Position numbers and translations under genes: made by a program. A model generated the notes under the pieces. The model made no database searches, was not told where the DNA came from, and was given only the letters and a program-made list of their open reading frames with translations. 64,000 bases of DNA. It comes from Bacteroides helcogenes P 36-108 (GTDB lineage Bacteria > Bacteroidota > Bacteroidia > Bacteroidales > Bacteroidaceae). The DNA lies in contig NC_014933.1 of the NCBI RefSeq assembly GCF_000186225.1, positions 2,790,001 to 2,854,000 on the forward strand. Reading direction: 5' to 3'. This document shows positions 1-10,106 of this stretch, piece by piece (the stretch's first letter is position 1; each line of letters opens with the position of its first letter).

Positions 1-2310
1 GATGATCATTAAATCATTTTCATCAGTTACAGATTTAATAGTAACCAATTTACCTGTCTTATCAGTAATATTCATGGTTTTGACTCCTTTGCCGCCACGA
101 TTAGTTTTGCGATAATCCTCAATGTCAGAACGCTTTCCATATCCTTGTTCTGATACTACCATAATGGTTTCTGTATCAGGGTCCTTGATACAAATCATTC
201 CAACCACTTCATCTTGTCCGTCTTCATCTAACGTCATGCCGCGTACACCGGTAGCTGTACGTCCCATAACACGAACTGCGCTTTCATGGAAACGTATAGC
301 ACGTCCATTGCGGTTGGCTATGATTATTTCATTGTCTCCATTAGTCATACGAACTTCAATGACGCGGTCATCTTCACGGATTGTAATGGCATTGACACCA
401 TTTTGACGAGGACGTGAATACTGTTCAAGCAATGTTTTCTTGACGATACCATTTTTTGTACAGAACACGACGTAATGACTATTGATAAAATCTTGATCAT
501 TTAGATTTTTCACACGGAGATAAGCGTTTACGGCATCATCCGAATCAATATTCAACAGGTTTTGGATGGCACGTCCCTTAGAGTTCTTTGTGCCTTCGGG
601 TATTTCATATACTTTCAGCCAATAGCATTTGCCTTTTTGTGTAAAGAACATCATGGTATTGTGCATTGTTGCAGGATATATATGCTCAACAAAGTCTTCA
701 TCACGCGTTTCAGTACCTTTAGAGCCTACTCCACCCCGGTTTTGTGCACGGAATTCACTTAATGGAGTACGTTTAATGTATCCCATGTGTGAAATGGTAA
801 TGATCATTTCGTCATCGGCATAGAAATCTTCCGGATTAAATTCTTCTGACGAATAAACAATTTCCGAACGACGTTCATCGCCATATTTATCTTTTATTTC
901 AATCAACTCATCTTTAATAACTTTACGGCAAAGCTCATCGTTAACAAGGATTTCTTCCAGGTGTGCAATTTGCTTTTGAATTTCCTCATATTCAGCATGG
1001 AGCTGGTCTTGCATCAATCCTGTTAGTTGGCGCAGGCGCATCTCGACAATAGCACGTGACTGAATTTCTGTTAATTGGAAGCGCTCTATCAAACCTGTTA
1101 TAGCGTCATTGGGTGTCTTGGCTGCACGAATTATCTTGATTACTTCATCAATATTGTCGGATGCAATAATCAGACCTTCCAAAATATGTGCGCGTTCTTT
1201 GGCTTTACGCAAATCATATTGAGTACGACGAATAACCACATCATGACGATGTTCTACAAAATATTTTATTAAATCTTTCAGATTCAATAAGCGTGGCCGC
1301 CCATGTACTAACGCTACGTTATTTACACCGAAAGAAGTCTGTAATAGTGTCATTTTATAGAGCTTATTCAGCACTACACTGGCATTTGCATCACGTTTTA
1401 CATCGATAACAATGCGCATGCCTTCACGATCGGATTCATCATTGGCATTGGCAATGCCTTCTATCTTCTTCTCATTAGCCAAATCGGCTATACTTTTGAT
1501 CAATTCGGCCTTATTAACACCATAAGGTATTTCCGTTACGACAATTTTATCGTGTGTCGATCCGGTTTCAATTTCTGCCTTGGCCCGCATTATAACACGA
1601 CCGCGTCCGGTGAGATATGCCTCGCGTACGCCACTCATGCCATAAATGTAGCCTCCTGTGGGAAAGTCCGGAGCTTTGACATAGGACATAAGTTCTTCAA
1701 TGTCTATCTCGTTATTGTCGATATATGAGATACAGGCGTCAATTACTTCTGACAAGTTATGAGTTGGCATATTTGTAGCCATACCTACAGCGATACCGGA
1801 TGCACCGTTTACCAAAAGGTTTGGTATCCGTGTAGGCATAACGGTTGGCTCTTGCAAGGAGTCATCGAAGTTGTTTTGCATATCAACAGTCTCTTTATCA
1901 AGATCCTGCATCATGTCTTCTCCAATCTTTTGCAGACGGCATTCGGTATAACGCATAGCGGCTGCACTATCACCGTCCACCGAGCCATAGTTACCTTGTC
2001 CATCTACTAACATATAACGCATTGCCCAAGGCTGTGCCATACGGACGAGTGCGCCATATACTGAAGAATCACCGTGCGGGTGGTATTTACCCAACACTTC
2101 ACCTACAACTCTGGCTGATTTTTTATAAGGTTTGTCTGATGTATTTCCTAATCCCATCATTCCGAAGAGAATTCTTCGGTGAACGGGTTTAAAACCATCT
2201 CTAACATCTGGAAGGGCACGTGAAACAATGACCGACATGGAGTAGTCAATGTACGATGACTTCATTTCCTCCTCGATGTTAATCTTTATAATTCTGTCTT
2301 GTTCAAGCAT
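1..2310 (-). CDS. gyrA: DNA gyrase subunit A, 3'-truncated by window edge
   Basis: GyrA is the breakage-reunion subunit of gyrase, which introduces negative supercoils using ATP bound by GyrB. The frame runs open from the ATG at 2310 to base 1, giving 770 codons with no stop, so the last part of the C-terminal beta-pinwheel lies outside the window. The start reads [17 protein letters not shown]. The quinolone region ([15 protein letters not shown]) has Ser82 and Ser83, with Gly86 where E. coli has Asp87. The catalytic tyrosine sits in MRYTECR at about residue 121. The C-terminal part shows repeated beta-pinwheel blades such as NRNGRAIRF. It is divergent from clpC across a 458-bp spacer. Identification is certain; only the 3' end is missing. 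Confidence 0.97.
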   Translation of the reverse strand, partial: MLEQDRIIKINIEEEMKSSYIDYSMSVIVSRALPDVRDGFKPVHRRILFGMMGLGNTSDKPYKKSARVVGEVLGKYHPHGDSSVYGALVRMAQPWAMRYMLVDGQGNYGSVDGDSAAAMRYTECRLQKIGEDMMQDLDKETVDMQNNFDDSLQEPTVMPTRIPNLLVNGASGIAVGMATNMPTHNLSEVIDACISYIDNNEIDIEELMSYVKAPDFPTGGYIYGMSGVREAYLTGRGRVIMRAKAEIETGSTHDKIVVTEIPYGVNKAELIKSIADLANEKKIEGIANANDESDREGMRIVIDVKRDANASVVLNKLYKMTLLQTSFGVNNVALVHGRPRLLNLKDLIKYFVEHRHDVVIRRTQYDLRKAKERAHILEGLIIASDNIDEVIKIIRAAKTPNDAITGLIERFQLTEIQSRAIVEMRLRQLTGLMQDQLHAEYEEIQKQIAHLEEILVNDELCRKVIKDELIEIKDKYGDERRSEIVYSSEEFNPEDFYADDEMIITISHMGYIKRTPLSEFRAQNRGGVGSKGTETRDEDFVEHIYPATMHNTMMFFTQKGKCYWLKVYEIPEGTKNSKGRAIQNLLNIDSDDAVNAYLRVKNLNDQDFINSHYVVFCTKNGIVKKTLLEQYSRPRQNGVNAITIREDDRVIEVRMTNGDNEIIIANRNGRAIRFHESAVRVMGRTATGVRGMTLDEDGQDEVVGMICIKDPDTETIMVVSEQGYGKRSDIEDYRKTNRGGKGVKTMNITDKTGKLVTIKSVTDENDLMII

Positions 2311-2357
2311 TTAAAAAGATTATTAATTATACATTATCGGGTTCATAAAAAACCACG

Positions 2358-2387
2358 CTAAAGTAGTGCTTTTTTACGATATACAAA
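2358..2387 (-). promoter_or_regulatory. Candidate Bacteroides-type promoter for gyrA
   Basis: On the minus strand a TTTG (2387-2384) is followed after 18 bases by TACTTTAG (2365-2358), one base off the TAnnTTTG -7 consensus. The spacing is slightly short of the usual 19-21. It would start transcription about 45-50 bases before the gyrA ATG. This is pattern matching only. Confidence 0.4.
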
Positions 2388-2768
2388 AGTTTTCTTTCAT
2401 AAACTTTGTTGCCTGTATGATATAGGTATGCGATATTGAAAGAAAAGTTACGGGACACGGATAGAAAAGTTCTTTGCTACAGCAAGAAAACTTTCTTATT
2501 ATTAGAAGAAATCTCTGTTCGCAGCTTGCGAATACATAACCGCAACGCTTGAATATGTATTTGTGCCGCTTGGACAAACGTTCGCAGGCTATGAACAAAG
2601 TGTTGAGCACAGTCTTTAATATATTAAGGTGTATTAAGAGAAAGAGTGCAGTGGATAAATTGTGGCATGAGATTTGTGAGATATTAAATCAGTTAAATAT
2701 GATATGCTGAATTAATAAATGTGTATCTTTGTAGTAACTAACCCTTTAATTGAGGAGAATAATAGTGT
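2388..2768. other. gyrA-clpC spacer with imperfect repeats and hairpins, no convincing gene
   Basis: No convincing gene is seen. A 78-codon minus frame (2374-2610) has no recognisable family. AGAAAAGTT occurs at 2441 and 2463, and related AAGTTTTC-like words occur at about 2386 and 2487. Hairpins are visible: AAAGTT..AACTTT around 2468-2491, TTCGCA/TGCGAA at 2518-2532, and ATACATA/TATGTAT at 2532-2560. A TATCTTTG box (2724-2731) about 40 bases before the clpC ATG is a plausible clpC -7 element, but no good -33 box precedes it. The repeat and hairpin content could reflect a small RNA or an interspersed repeat. Confidence 0.4.
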
Positions 2769-5297
2769 ATGAACAATCAATTTTCACAAAGAGTTTCTGA
2801 TATTATAACTTATAGTAAGGAGGAAGCAAATCGGCTGAGAAACAGATATATCGGTCCGGAGCACCTCCTACTTGGTATGTTGCGTGACGGTGGAGGAAAA
2901 GCCATTGAAATACTGATGAAGCTCAATATAGATTTGAAGCAAGTGAAGCGTCGTTTGGAAAGCTTTTTAAAAGATGCAGAGGATGACACTCTCTTACCGG
3001 ATGCAGAGATACCTCTATCCCCTATTGCTGCTAAGATATTAAAAATGTGTATGTTAGAGGCGCGTCTGTTAAAGAGTACGTCGGCTGATACAGAGCATGT
3101 GTTGTTGGCTATATTGAAGGATGGCGATAATTTAGCAGCAACGGTATTGGAAGAGAATCATGTTGATTATCAGTCTGTATTTGAACAGCTTTCTATGAAA
3201 TCGGCCAATCCGAATGCGGGAATGGGATTTACAGAGGATGACGAAGATGAGGAGGAAGATATGAATACATCCCGTTCTTCACGCAATGCTGGGGCCGGTT
3301 CGTCTTCATCGGCGCAGACCACATCTAAGAAGTCATCTAATGATACACCCGTATTGGACAACTTTGGTATGGACATGACGCGCGCTGCCGAAGAAGGTAA
3401 ATTAGATCCGGTAGTAGGCCGTGAGCGTGAGATAGAACGTTTGGCGCAGATTTTGAGTCGTCGCAAGAAGAACAATCCTGTATTAATCGGTGAACCGGGT
3501 GTCGGTAAATCTGCGATTGTAGAAGGTCTGGCTTTGCGTATTGTGCAGAAAAAGGTATCACGAATACTGTTCGACAAAAAGGTCGTAATGCTTGATATGG
3601 CTTCTGTCGTTGCCGGAACAAAATACCGTGGACAGTTTGAAGAGCGTATCCGTTCTATTATCAATGAACTGCAGAAGAATCCGAATGTCATTCTGTTCAT
3701 TGATGAAATCCACACAATTGTAGGAGCCGGTGCTGCGGCAGGATCTATGGATGCCGCTAATATGTTGAAACCGGCTTTAGCACGTGGTGAAATACAATGC
3801 ATTGGTGCTACTACTCTTGATGAATATAGAAAAAATATCGAAAAGGATGGTGCATTGGAGCGCCGTTTCCAGAAAGTAATAGTAGAACCTACTACGGCTG
3901 AAGAGACGCTCCAGATATTAAAGAATATCAAAGAAAAGTATGAAGATCATCATAATGTAACCTATACGCATGAAGCTCTTGAAGCATGTGTCAATTTGTC
4001 AGGCCGTTATATTACAGACCGTAACTTTCCTGATAAGGCCATTGATGCATTGGATGAAGCCGGTTCACGAGTACATTTGACGAATATAAATGTTCCGAAA
4101 GAAATTGAAGAGCAGGAAAAGCTTATAGAAGAGGCGCGTAATCTGAAAGCTGAAGCTGTGAGATCGCAGAATTTTGAACTGGCTGCAAGCTACCGGGATC
4201 GTGAAAAAGAACTTTCTGTTCGTTTGGAGGAAATGAAAGCAGAATGGGAAGCACGCTTGAAAGATGATCGTCAGACCGTAGGGGAAGAAGAAATAGCAGA
4301 TGTCATTTCAATGATGTCCGGTGTGCCGGTACAAAAAGTGGCGCAGGCAGAAGGCGTCAGGCTGGCTGGTATGAAAGAAGAATTGCAGGCCAGGGTTGTG
4401 GCTCAGGATGCTGCGATAGAGAAGTTGGTGAAAGCAATTTTACGTAGTCGTGTAGGTCTGAAAGACCCTAACCGTCCTATAGGAACATTTATGTTTCTGG
4501 GACCGACCGGTGTTGGAAAGACACACTTGGCTAAGCAGTTGGCTAAATACATGTTTGGCTCGTCGGATGCATTGATACGCATTGATATGAGTGAATATAT
4601 GGAAAAGTACACGGTATCCCGTATGATTGGCGCTGCTCCCGGATATGTGGGCTATGAAGAAGGTGGTCAGTTGACCGAAAAGGTGCGTCGCAAACCGTAT
4701 TCTATCGTATTGTTAGATGAAATTGAAAAAGCCCATCCGGATGTATTCAATATCTTACTGCAAGTATTGGATGAGGGACGTTTGACTGACAATTATGGCA
4801 GAACTGTTGATTTTAGGAATACGGTTATTATCATGACTTCTAATATCGGTACTCGTCAACTGAAAGAATTTGGCCGCGGTGTCGGTTTTGCTGCTCAAAA
4901 TCGTATTGATGATAAGGAGCACTCTCGTGGCGTAATACAAAAAGCTTTAAATAAAACTTTTGCTCCGGAATTTCTGAATCGTCTTGATGAAATAATAACT
5001 TTTGATCAATTGTCCCTGGATGCAATTACAAAAATTGTCGATATTGAGATGCAAGGTCTATATGAACGGATAGAAGCAATTGGCTATAAGTTAGTTGTGG
5101 ATGATAATGCGAAAAAGTTTCTTGCAGCGAAAGGTTATGACGTGCAGTTTGGTGCACGTCCGTTGAAGCGTGCCATACAGAATTATTTGGAAGATGGAGT
5201 TTCGGAGCTGATTGTTAACTCAGGATTGCAGCCGGGAGATACACTGAACGTTTCCATAGATAAGGAGAAGGATGAGTTGAGCATTAAGAAAGCATAA
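2769..5297 (+). CDS. clpC: ATP-dependent Clp protease ATP-binding subunit ClpC
   Basis: ClpC is a hexameric AAA+ unfoldase that feeds substrates to ClpP in the cytoplasm. The 842 residues show, in order, two Clp_N repeats (about 1-145), an acidic, serine-rich linker (EDDEDEEED near 157), and the D1 ATPase with Walker A GEPGVGKS at 241-248 and Walker B VILFIDEIH. Then come a UVR-type coiled segment around 455-490 and the D2 ATPase with GPTGVGKT at 578-585. The VGF tripeptide in GRGVGFAAQ matches the ClpP-docking loop, which supports a protease partner rather than ClpB. The length is typical. No clpP or mcsA/mcsB is adjacent. It stands alone, followed by an intrinsic terminator. Confidence 0.96.
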   Translation: MNNQFSQRVSDIITYSKEEANRLRNRYIGPEHLLLGMLRDGGGKAIEILMKLNIDLKQVKRRLESFLKDAEDDTLLPDAEIPLSPIAAKILKMCMLEARLLKSTSADTEHVLLAILKDGDNLAATVLEENHVDYQSVFEQLSMKSANPNAGMGFTEDDEDEEEDMNTSRSSRNAGAGSSSSAQTTSKKSSNDTPVLDNFGMDMTRAAEEGKLDPVVGREREIERLAQILSRRKKNNPVLIGEPGVGKSAIVEGLALRIVQKKVSRILFDKKVVMLDMASVVAGTKYRGQFEERIRSIINELQKNPNVILFIDEIHTIVGAGAAAGSMDAANMLKPALARGEIQCIGATTLDEYRKNIEKDGALERRFQKVIVEPTTAEETLQILKNIKEKYEDHHNVTYTHEALEACVNLSGRYITDRNFPDKAIDALDEAGSRVHLTNINVPKEIEEQEKLIEEARNLKAEAVRSQNFELAASYRDREKELSVRLEEMKAEWEARLKDDRQTVGEEEIADVISMMSGVPVQKVAQAEGVRLAGMKEELQARVVAQDAAIEKLVKAILRSRVGLKDPNRPIGTFMFLGPTGVGKTHLAKQLAKYMFGSSDALIRIDMSEYMEKYTVSRMIGAAPGYVGYEEGGQLTEKVRRKPYSIVLLDEIEKAHPDVFNILLQVLDEGRLTDNYGRTVDFRNTVIIMTSNIGTRQLKEFGRGVGFAAQNRIDDKEHSRGVIQKALNKTFAPEFLNRLDEIITFDQLSLDAITKIVDIEMQGLYERIEAIGYKLVVDDNAKKFLAAKGYDVQFGARPLKRAIQNYLEDGVSELIVNSGLQPGDTLNVSIDKEKDELSIKKA

Positions 5298-5324
5298 TCT
5301 TTTTCTCCAAAAATACGGTCAAAA

Positions 5325-5357
5325 TGTCAGTTCATTTGAACTGGCATTTTTTTTGTT
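5325..5357 (+). terminator. Intrinsic terminator after clpC
   Basis: TGTCAGTTCA pairs with TGAACTGGCA (one G-T wobble) and is followed directly by a run of eight Ts. It lies 28 bases after the clpC stop and separates clpC from htpG. Confidence 0.85.
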
Positions 5358-5410
5358 TCTCAGATTGACGATAAGATTAAAAATATTAAACTTTAAAAAT
5401 AAACTATAGT

Positions 5411-7459
5411 ATGCAAAAAGGAAATATTGGGGTAACTACAGAGAATATTTTCCCCGTAATCAAGAAGTTCTTATACAGCGATCATGAAATTTTTCTTCGC
5501 GAATTGGTTTCTAATGCCGTTGATGCTACACAAAAGCTGAAGACACTGGCTTCTATCGGTGAATTCAAAGGTGAGTTGGGTGATTTGACCGTGCATGTTT
5601 CCTTAGGAAAGGATACTATTACCGTTTCTGATCGTGGTATCGGCCTGACAGCAGAAGAAATTGATAAATATATCAACCAGATTGCCTTTTCGGGCGCAAA
5701 TGATTTCCTTGAAAAATACAAGAATGATGCTAATGCTATCATTGGTCATTTCGGGCTGGGCTTTTATTCCGCTTTCATGGTAGCAAAAAAAGTGGAAATC
5801 ATCACTAAATCTTGCAAGGAAGACTCGCAAGCGGTAAAATGGACTTGTGATGGCAGTCCTGAATTTACTATTGAAGATGCAGATAAAACAGACCGTGGTA
5901 CTGAGATCATTCTTTATATTGATGATGATTGCAAGGAATTTCTTGAAGAAGTTCGTATTTCCTCATTGCTGAAAAAGTATTGCAGCTTCCTCCCTATTCC
6001 AGTAGCATTTGGTAAAAAGAAAGAATGGAAAGACGGTAAGCAGGTTGAAACATCAGAAGATAATATTATTAATGATGCTAATCCGCTGTGGACTTTGAAA
6101 CCCAGTGACTTGAAGGATGAAGATTATAAGAAATTCTACCGGGATTTGTATCCAATGTCTGATGAACCATTGTTTTGGATTCATTTGAATGTAGATTATC
6201 CTTTTCATCTTACAGGTATTCTTTATTTCCCTAAAGTAAAGAGTAATATTGAATTGAACAAGAATAAGATACAACTCTATTGTAACCAAGTATATGTGAC
6301 GGACTCTGTAGAGGGTATTGTTCCTGATTTTTTGACTCTGTTGCATGGTGTACTTGATTCTCCTGATATTCCTTTGAATGTGTCTCGTTCTTATCTGCAA
6401 AGCGATGCAAATGTCAAGAAGATATCTACATATATAACGAAAAAAGTATCAGACCGCTTACAGTCCATTTTCAAAAGTGACCGTAAGCAATTTGAAGAAA
6501 AGTGGAATGATTTGAAAATCTTTATCAATTACGGAATGCTCACACAAGAAGATTTCTATGATAGAGCAAAAGAGTTCGCCCTTTTCACTGATACGGATAC
6601 CAATCATTATATTTTTGAAGAGTATAAAGCGTTGATTAAAGATAATCAGACAGATAAAGATGGTAATCTCGTTTATTTGTATGCCAATAATAAGGACGAA
6701 CAATACAGTTATATTGAAGCTGCCAAGAATAAAGGCTATAATGTATTGCTGATGGACGGCCAGCTTGATATTGCAGTGGTGAGCATGTTGGAACAGAAAT
6801 TTGAAAAAGTTCGTTTCACACGTGTTGACAGTGATGTGATTGACAATTTGATTATTAGAGAAGATAAGAAAAGTGAGGCTTTGGAAGCAGGTAAGCAAGA
6901 AGCGCTTTCCGTTGTTTTTAAGAGTCAGATGCCAAAGATGGAAAAAGCGGAATTTACTATTGCGACACAAGCTTTGGGAGAGAATGCTTCTCCGGTTATG
7001 ATTACTCAAAGTGAATATATGCGTCGCATGAAAGAAATGGCTAATATACAGGCCGGTATGAGCTTTTATGGTGAAATGCCGGATATGTACAATCTGGTAT
7101 TGAATTCTGACCACAAACTGATAAAAGAAGTTTTGGCTGAAGAAGAACGGGAATGTGCATCTGCTGTTATCCCTATTCAAAAGGAGATGGATGAAGTCAA
7201 CAAACGTCGCGAAGATTTGCGCAAGCAACAGGAAGGCAAGAAAGGTGAAGATATTCCTACGTCCGAAAAAGACGAGGCTGAAGATCTGGATAAGAAATGG
7301 AATGAGTTGAAAGCTCAGAAAGAAGGTGTTTTTGCAGGTTATGCCGCTAAAAATAAGGTGGTTCGTCAGTTGATTGATTTAGCGTTACTTCAAAATGGGA
7401 TGTTGAAGGGTGAAAGCTTGAATAACTTTGTCAAAAGAAGCATTGATCTTATTAAATAA
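5411..7459 (+). CDS. htpG: Molecular chaperone HtpG (Hsp90 family)
   Basis: HtpG is a dimeric ATP-dependent chaperone of the cytoplasm. The N-terminal GHKL ATPase carries ELVSNAVDA (ATP-binding Asn region), DRGIGLT and GHFGLGFYSAF. The middle domain contains the catalytic-loop region NVSRSYLQSD. The C-terminal part carries an insertion-like lysine- and glutamate-rich stretch (KQQEGKKGEDIPTSEKDEAED, about residues 605-625) before the dimerisation helices. At 682 residues it is longer than E. coli HtpG (624), as is common in Bacteroidetes. It has its own terminator on each side, so it is probably monocistronic. Confidence 0.96.
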   Translation: MQKGNIGVTTENIFPVIKKFLYSDHEIFLRELVSNAVDATQKLKTLASIGEFKGELGDLTVHVSLGKDTITVSDRGIGLTAEEIDKYINQIAFSGANDFLEKYKNDANAIIGHFGLGFYSAFMVAKKVEIITKSCKEDSQAVKWTCDGSPEFTIEDADKTDRGTEIILYIDDDCKEFLEEVRISSLLKKYCSFLPIPVAFGKKKEWKDGKQVETSEDNIINDANPLWTLKPSDLKDEDYKKFYRDLYPMSDEPLFWIHLNVDYPFHLTGILYFPKVKSNIELNKNKIQLYCNQVYVTDSVEGIVPDFLTLLHGVLDSPDIPLNVSRSYLQSDANVKKISTYITKKVSDRLQSIFKSDRKQFEEKWNDLKIFINYGMLTQEDFYDRAKEFALFTDTDTNHYIFEEYKALIKDNQTDKDGNLVYLYANNKDEQYSYIEAAKNKGYNVLLMDGQLDIAVVSMLEQKFEKVRFTRVDSDVIDNLIIREDKKSEALEAGKQEALSVVFKSQMPKMEKAEFTIATQALGENASPVMITQSEYMRRMKEMANIQAGMSFYGEMPDMYNLVLNSDHKLIKEVLAEEERECASAVIPIQKEMDEVNKRREDLRKQQEGKKGEDIPTSEKDEAEDLDKKWNELKAQKEGVFAGYAAKNKVVRQLIDLALLQNGMLKGESLNNFVKRSIDLIK

Positions 7460-7486
7460 TCCCCTTTAAATTTGCATATATGCTGT

Positions 7487-7524
7487 AAGGGCATTACAAT
7501 TTGTAAAGTTGTAATGCCCTTTTT
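7487..7524 (+). terminator. Intrinsic terminator after htpG
   Basis: AAGGGCATTACAA (7487-7499) and TTGTAATGCCCTT (7509-7521) form a perfect 13-bp stem with a 9-base loop, followed by Ts. It begins 27 bases after the htpG stop. It also lies inside the upstream extension of the next open frame, an argument for that gene starting at 7640. Confidence 0.92.
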
Positions 7525-7639
7525 AGTTCATTTTTATTGTTGCAAAAATGTTTTTTCCGTTGAATACGAGGTTTTTGGAAACTATTGCCTATATTTGGCA
7601 TTGAATATTTGGACATTTATTATTCGGAATTATATAATC

Positions 7640-9940
7640 ATGAAAAGATTTCTTTTATTTTTGTCATCTCTGCTATGTCTTTTGCCAATATTGCAGGCTC
7701 AAAAAGTGGGACTTGTCCTAAGCGGCGGCGGGGCAAAAGGCATGACACATATCGGCATAATCCGGGCTTTGGAGGAAAATAATATTCCTATTGATTATAT
7801 TGCCGGAACATCTATGGGAGCTATAATCGGCTCCTTGTATGCTATGGGATATTCACCTGACGATATGGAAGCCTTATTGCGTTCACCGGACTTTAAACGC
7901 TGGTATTCTGGGAAAGTGGAGTCGAAATATGAATACTATTTTAAAAAGAATCGTCCAACTCCTGAATTTTTCAATATTCGTTTTGCTTTTAAAGATTCAC
8001 TGCATGCTAAACCACAAATAATTCCTACGAGTATGGTTAATCCTATACAGATGAATTTAGTATTTGTGGAACTGTTTGCACGTGCGACGGCTGCTTGCGG
8101 AGGAAGCTTTAATAAATTATTTATTCCTTTTCGTTGCATAGCTTCCGATGTATATAATAAAAAACCATTGATATTGAGAAAAGGAGATTTAGGTGATGCA
8201 GTTCGTGCTTCCATGAGTTTTCCATTTGTATTTAAACCTATAGAAATAAATAATGTATTAGCTTACGACGGAGGAATCTATAATAATTTCCCGACAGATG
8301 TCATGCGTGAGGATTTTCATCCCGATATAATCATTGGTAGTGTAGTTGCTGCTAATCCCAGTAAACCCAAAGAGAATGATCTTATGAGCCAGATAGAAAA
8401 TATGGTTATGCAAAAAACGGACTATTCTATTCCTGATTCTTTGGGTATAGTTATGACATTCAAGTATGATGATATAAATTTGTTGGATTTTGATCGTTTG
8501 CAAGAATTACACGATATTGGATATAATAGAACTATTAATATGATGGATTCTATAAAAAAACGTATTCATCGACGTGTAAATGCTGATAATGTACGCTTAA
8601 GACGTTTAGTGTATCGGAGTAATCTGCCACAATTACGATTTCGGGATATCTATATCGAAGGAGCTAACACACAGCAACAGGCCTATATTAAGAAAGAATT
8701 CCATGATGAAGCTCATGAAGTATTTACTTATGAAGATTTGAAACGTGGATATTTTCGTTTATTGGCAGATAATATGATATCTGAAATAATTCCTCATGCT
8801 GTATATGATCGGGAAAGTGATTTGTACGAATTGCATTTGAAGGTGAAGATGGAAGATAATTTTTCTGTCCGCTTGGGAGGAAGCGTTTCTACTACCAGCT
8901 CGAATCAGATATATTTAGGGTTAGGATATCAAAACCTAAATTATTACTCAAAAGAAATAACTTTTGATGGACAATTGGGCAAAATTTATAATAATGCCCA
9001 GTTGATGGCAAGGTTTGATTTGCCTACTCATATTCCTACTTCTTACCGTTTTATTGCCTCTATCAGCACTTTCGATTATTATAAAAAAGATAAGCTATTC
9101 TCTAAAAATGATAGTCCGTCTTTTAATTCAAAAGATGAGCGCTTCGTGAAGTTTATGGTCGCTTTGCCTTTTCTGGCCAATAAACGTGCTGAATTTGGTT
9201 TAGGATATGGCAAACTGGAAGATAATTATTTTCAGTCTAATATTATAGATTTTGATAAAGACCGTTCTGACAAAAGTTCATATAAGTTGTGGGGAGGTTC
9301 CATCGGTTTTTACGGAAGCACTTTGAATACACGCCAATATGCCACAAAAGGATATTTGGAGAAACTAACAGCCCAGATTTTTACCGGAAAAGAGAGATTC
9401 ATTCCGGGAAATCCATCATCTATAGAGCAAAATGTTATAAAAGAAAGGCAATCCTGGTTGCAAATATCCTACATGAAAGAAGCATACCATTCCATGAATC
9501 CTAAATTTACATTGGGTTGGATGGCAGAAGCTTTGTATTCATCAAAGAATTTCTCGGAAAATTATACGGCTACGATGATGCAGGCAGGAGAATTTGCACC
9601 GACACCCCATAGTCAGTTAATGTATAATGAAGCTTTCCGTGCTAATCAATATATGGCTGCGGGCATTAAACCTGTCTATATATTGAATGATATGTTTCAA
9701 TTTCGCTCTGAGTTTTATGGCTTTGTGCCAATTTTTCCGATAGAGAAAAATACATTGAATAAGGCATTTTATGGAAAAGCTTTTTCTCGTTTCGAATATA
9801 TGGGAGAACTATCAGTGATATGCCATTTGCCTTTTGGGGCCATATCTGCATATGTAAATCATTATAGTTCACCCAAAAAAGAATGGAATGTAGGGCTAAC
9901 CATCGGTTGGCAATTATTTAACTATCGTTTTGTTGAATAA
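7640..9940 (+). CDS. Patatin-like phospholipase fused to an outer-membrane beta-barrel
   Basis: The first domain is a patatin lipase: the oxyanion-hole motif GGGAKG at 29-34, the nucleophile motif GTSMG with Ser58, and the catalytic Asp in YDGGIYNNFP. It is followed by a POTRA-like linker (RFRDIYIEGANTQQQ) and a C-terminal region of alternating aromatic strands ending in ...LFNYRFVE, resembling Omp85/surface-antigen barrels. This architecture matches PlpD-type proteins (type Vd secretion). A signal peptide MKRFLLFLSSLLCLLPILQA supports the start at 7640. An in-frame ATG at 7472 would add 56 residues running through the htpG terminator and is rejected. Lipid substrate and orientation are not deducible. 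The gene is monocistronic. Confidence 0.9.
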   Translation: MKRFLLFLSSLLCLLPILQAQKVGLVLSGGGAKGMTHIGIIRALEENNIPIDYIAGTSMGAIIGSLYAMGYSPDDMEALLRSPDFKRWYSGKVESKYEYYFKKNRPTPEFFNIRFAFKDSLHAKPQIIPTSMVNPIQMNLVFVELFARATAACGGSFNKLFIPFRCIASDVYNKKPLILRKGDLGDAVRASMSFPFVFKPIEINNVLAYDGGIYNNFPTDVMREDFHPDIIIGSVVAANPSKPKENDLMSQIENMVMQKTDYSIPDSLGIVMTFKYDDINLLDFDRLQELHDIGYNRTINMMDSIKKRIHRRVNADNVRLRRLVYRSNLPQLRFRDIYIEGANTQQQAYIKKEFHDEAHEVFTYEDLKRGYFRLLADNMISEIIPHAVYDRESDLYELHLKVKMEDNFSVRLGGSVSTTSSNQIYLGLGYQNLNYYSKEITFDGQLGKIYNNAQLMARFDLPTHIPTSYRFIASISTFDYYKKDKLFSKNDSPSFNSKDERFVKFMVALPFLANKRAEFGLGYGKLEDNYFQSNIIDFDKDRSDKSSYKLWGGSIGFYGSTLNTRQYATKGYLEKLTAQIFTGKERFIPGNPSSIEQNVIKERQSWLQISYMKEAYHSMNPKFTLGWMAEALYSSKNFSENYTATMMQAGEFAPTPHSQLMYNEAFRANQYMAAGIKPVYILNDMFQFRSEFYGFVPIFPIEKNTLNKAFYGKAFSRFEYMGELSVICHLPFGAISAYVNHYSSPKKEWNVGLTIGWQLFNYRFVE

Positions 9941-9967
9941 TATTTTAGGAAAAAAGTTCGTTTTTTA

Positions 9968-9998
9968 TTTGCTATTTAAAAAAAAGGACGTACCTTTG
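9968..9998 (+). promoter_or_regulatory. Promoter of the tRNA-Arg cluster
   Basis: TTTG at 9968-9971, a 19-base spacer, then TACCTTTG at 9991-9998, a full match to the Bacteroidetes -33/-7 consensus. The first tRNA starts 17 bases downstream. Confidence 0.8.
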
Positions 9999-10015
9999 CA
10001 CCCGTCAAATGAAAA

Positions 10016-10089
10016 GGTCGCGTAGCTCAACTGAATAGAGTAGCTGACTACGGATCAGCCGGTTACAGGTTTGAATCCTGTCGCGATCA
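10016..10089 (+). tRNA. tRNA-Arg(ACG), copy 1
   Basis: A full 74-base cloverleaf. The acceptor stem is GGTCGCG/CGCGATC with one G-T pair, the anticodon stem GCTGA/TCAGC encloses CTACGGA (anticodon ACG), and the T arm is ACAGG-TTTGAAT-CCTGT. The discriminator is A and CCA is not encoded. It is the first of three near-identical tandem copies under one promoter. The A34 of ACG would normally be deaminated to inosine by TadA. Confidence 0.97.
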
Positions 10090-10106
10090 CAAATTTCATT
10101 TTAATT

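Noticed and set aside
2374-2610. 78-codon minus-strand frame in the gyrA-clpC spacer
   Set aside because: Cys- and Phe-rich with no family, overlapping the gyrA promoter and several hairpins; more likely repeat-derived non-coding DNA.
3170-3931. 253-codon minus-strand frame inside clpC
   Set aside because: Antisense shadow: clpC has intact AAA+ motifs throughout, and the minus frame has Ser/Arg-rich low-complexity content and no domain.
6458-7228. 256-codon minus-strand frame inside htpG
   Set aside because: Antisense shadow of htpG; rich in Phe, Ile and His, with no signal or family and no promoter.
7472-7639. Upstream extension of the patatin-barrel frame
   Set aside because: It runs through the htpG terminator and lies before a clear signal peptide at 7640.
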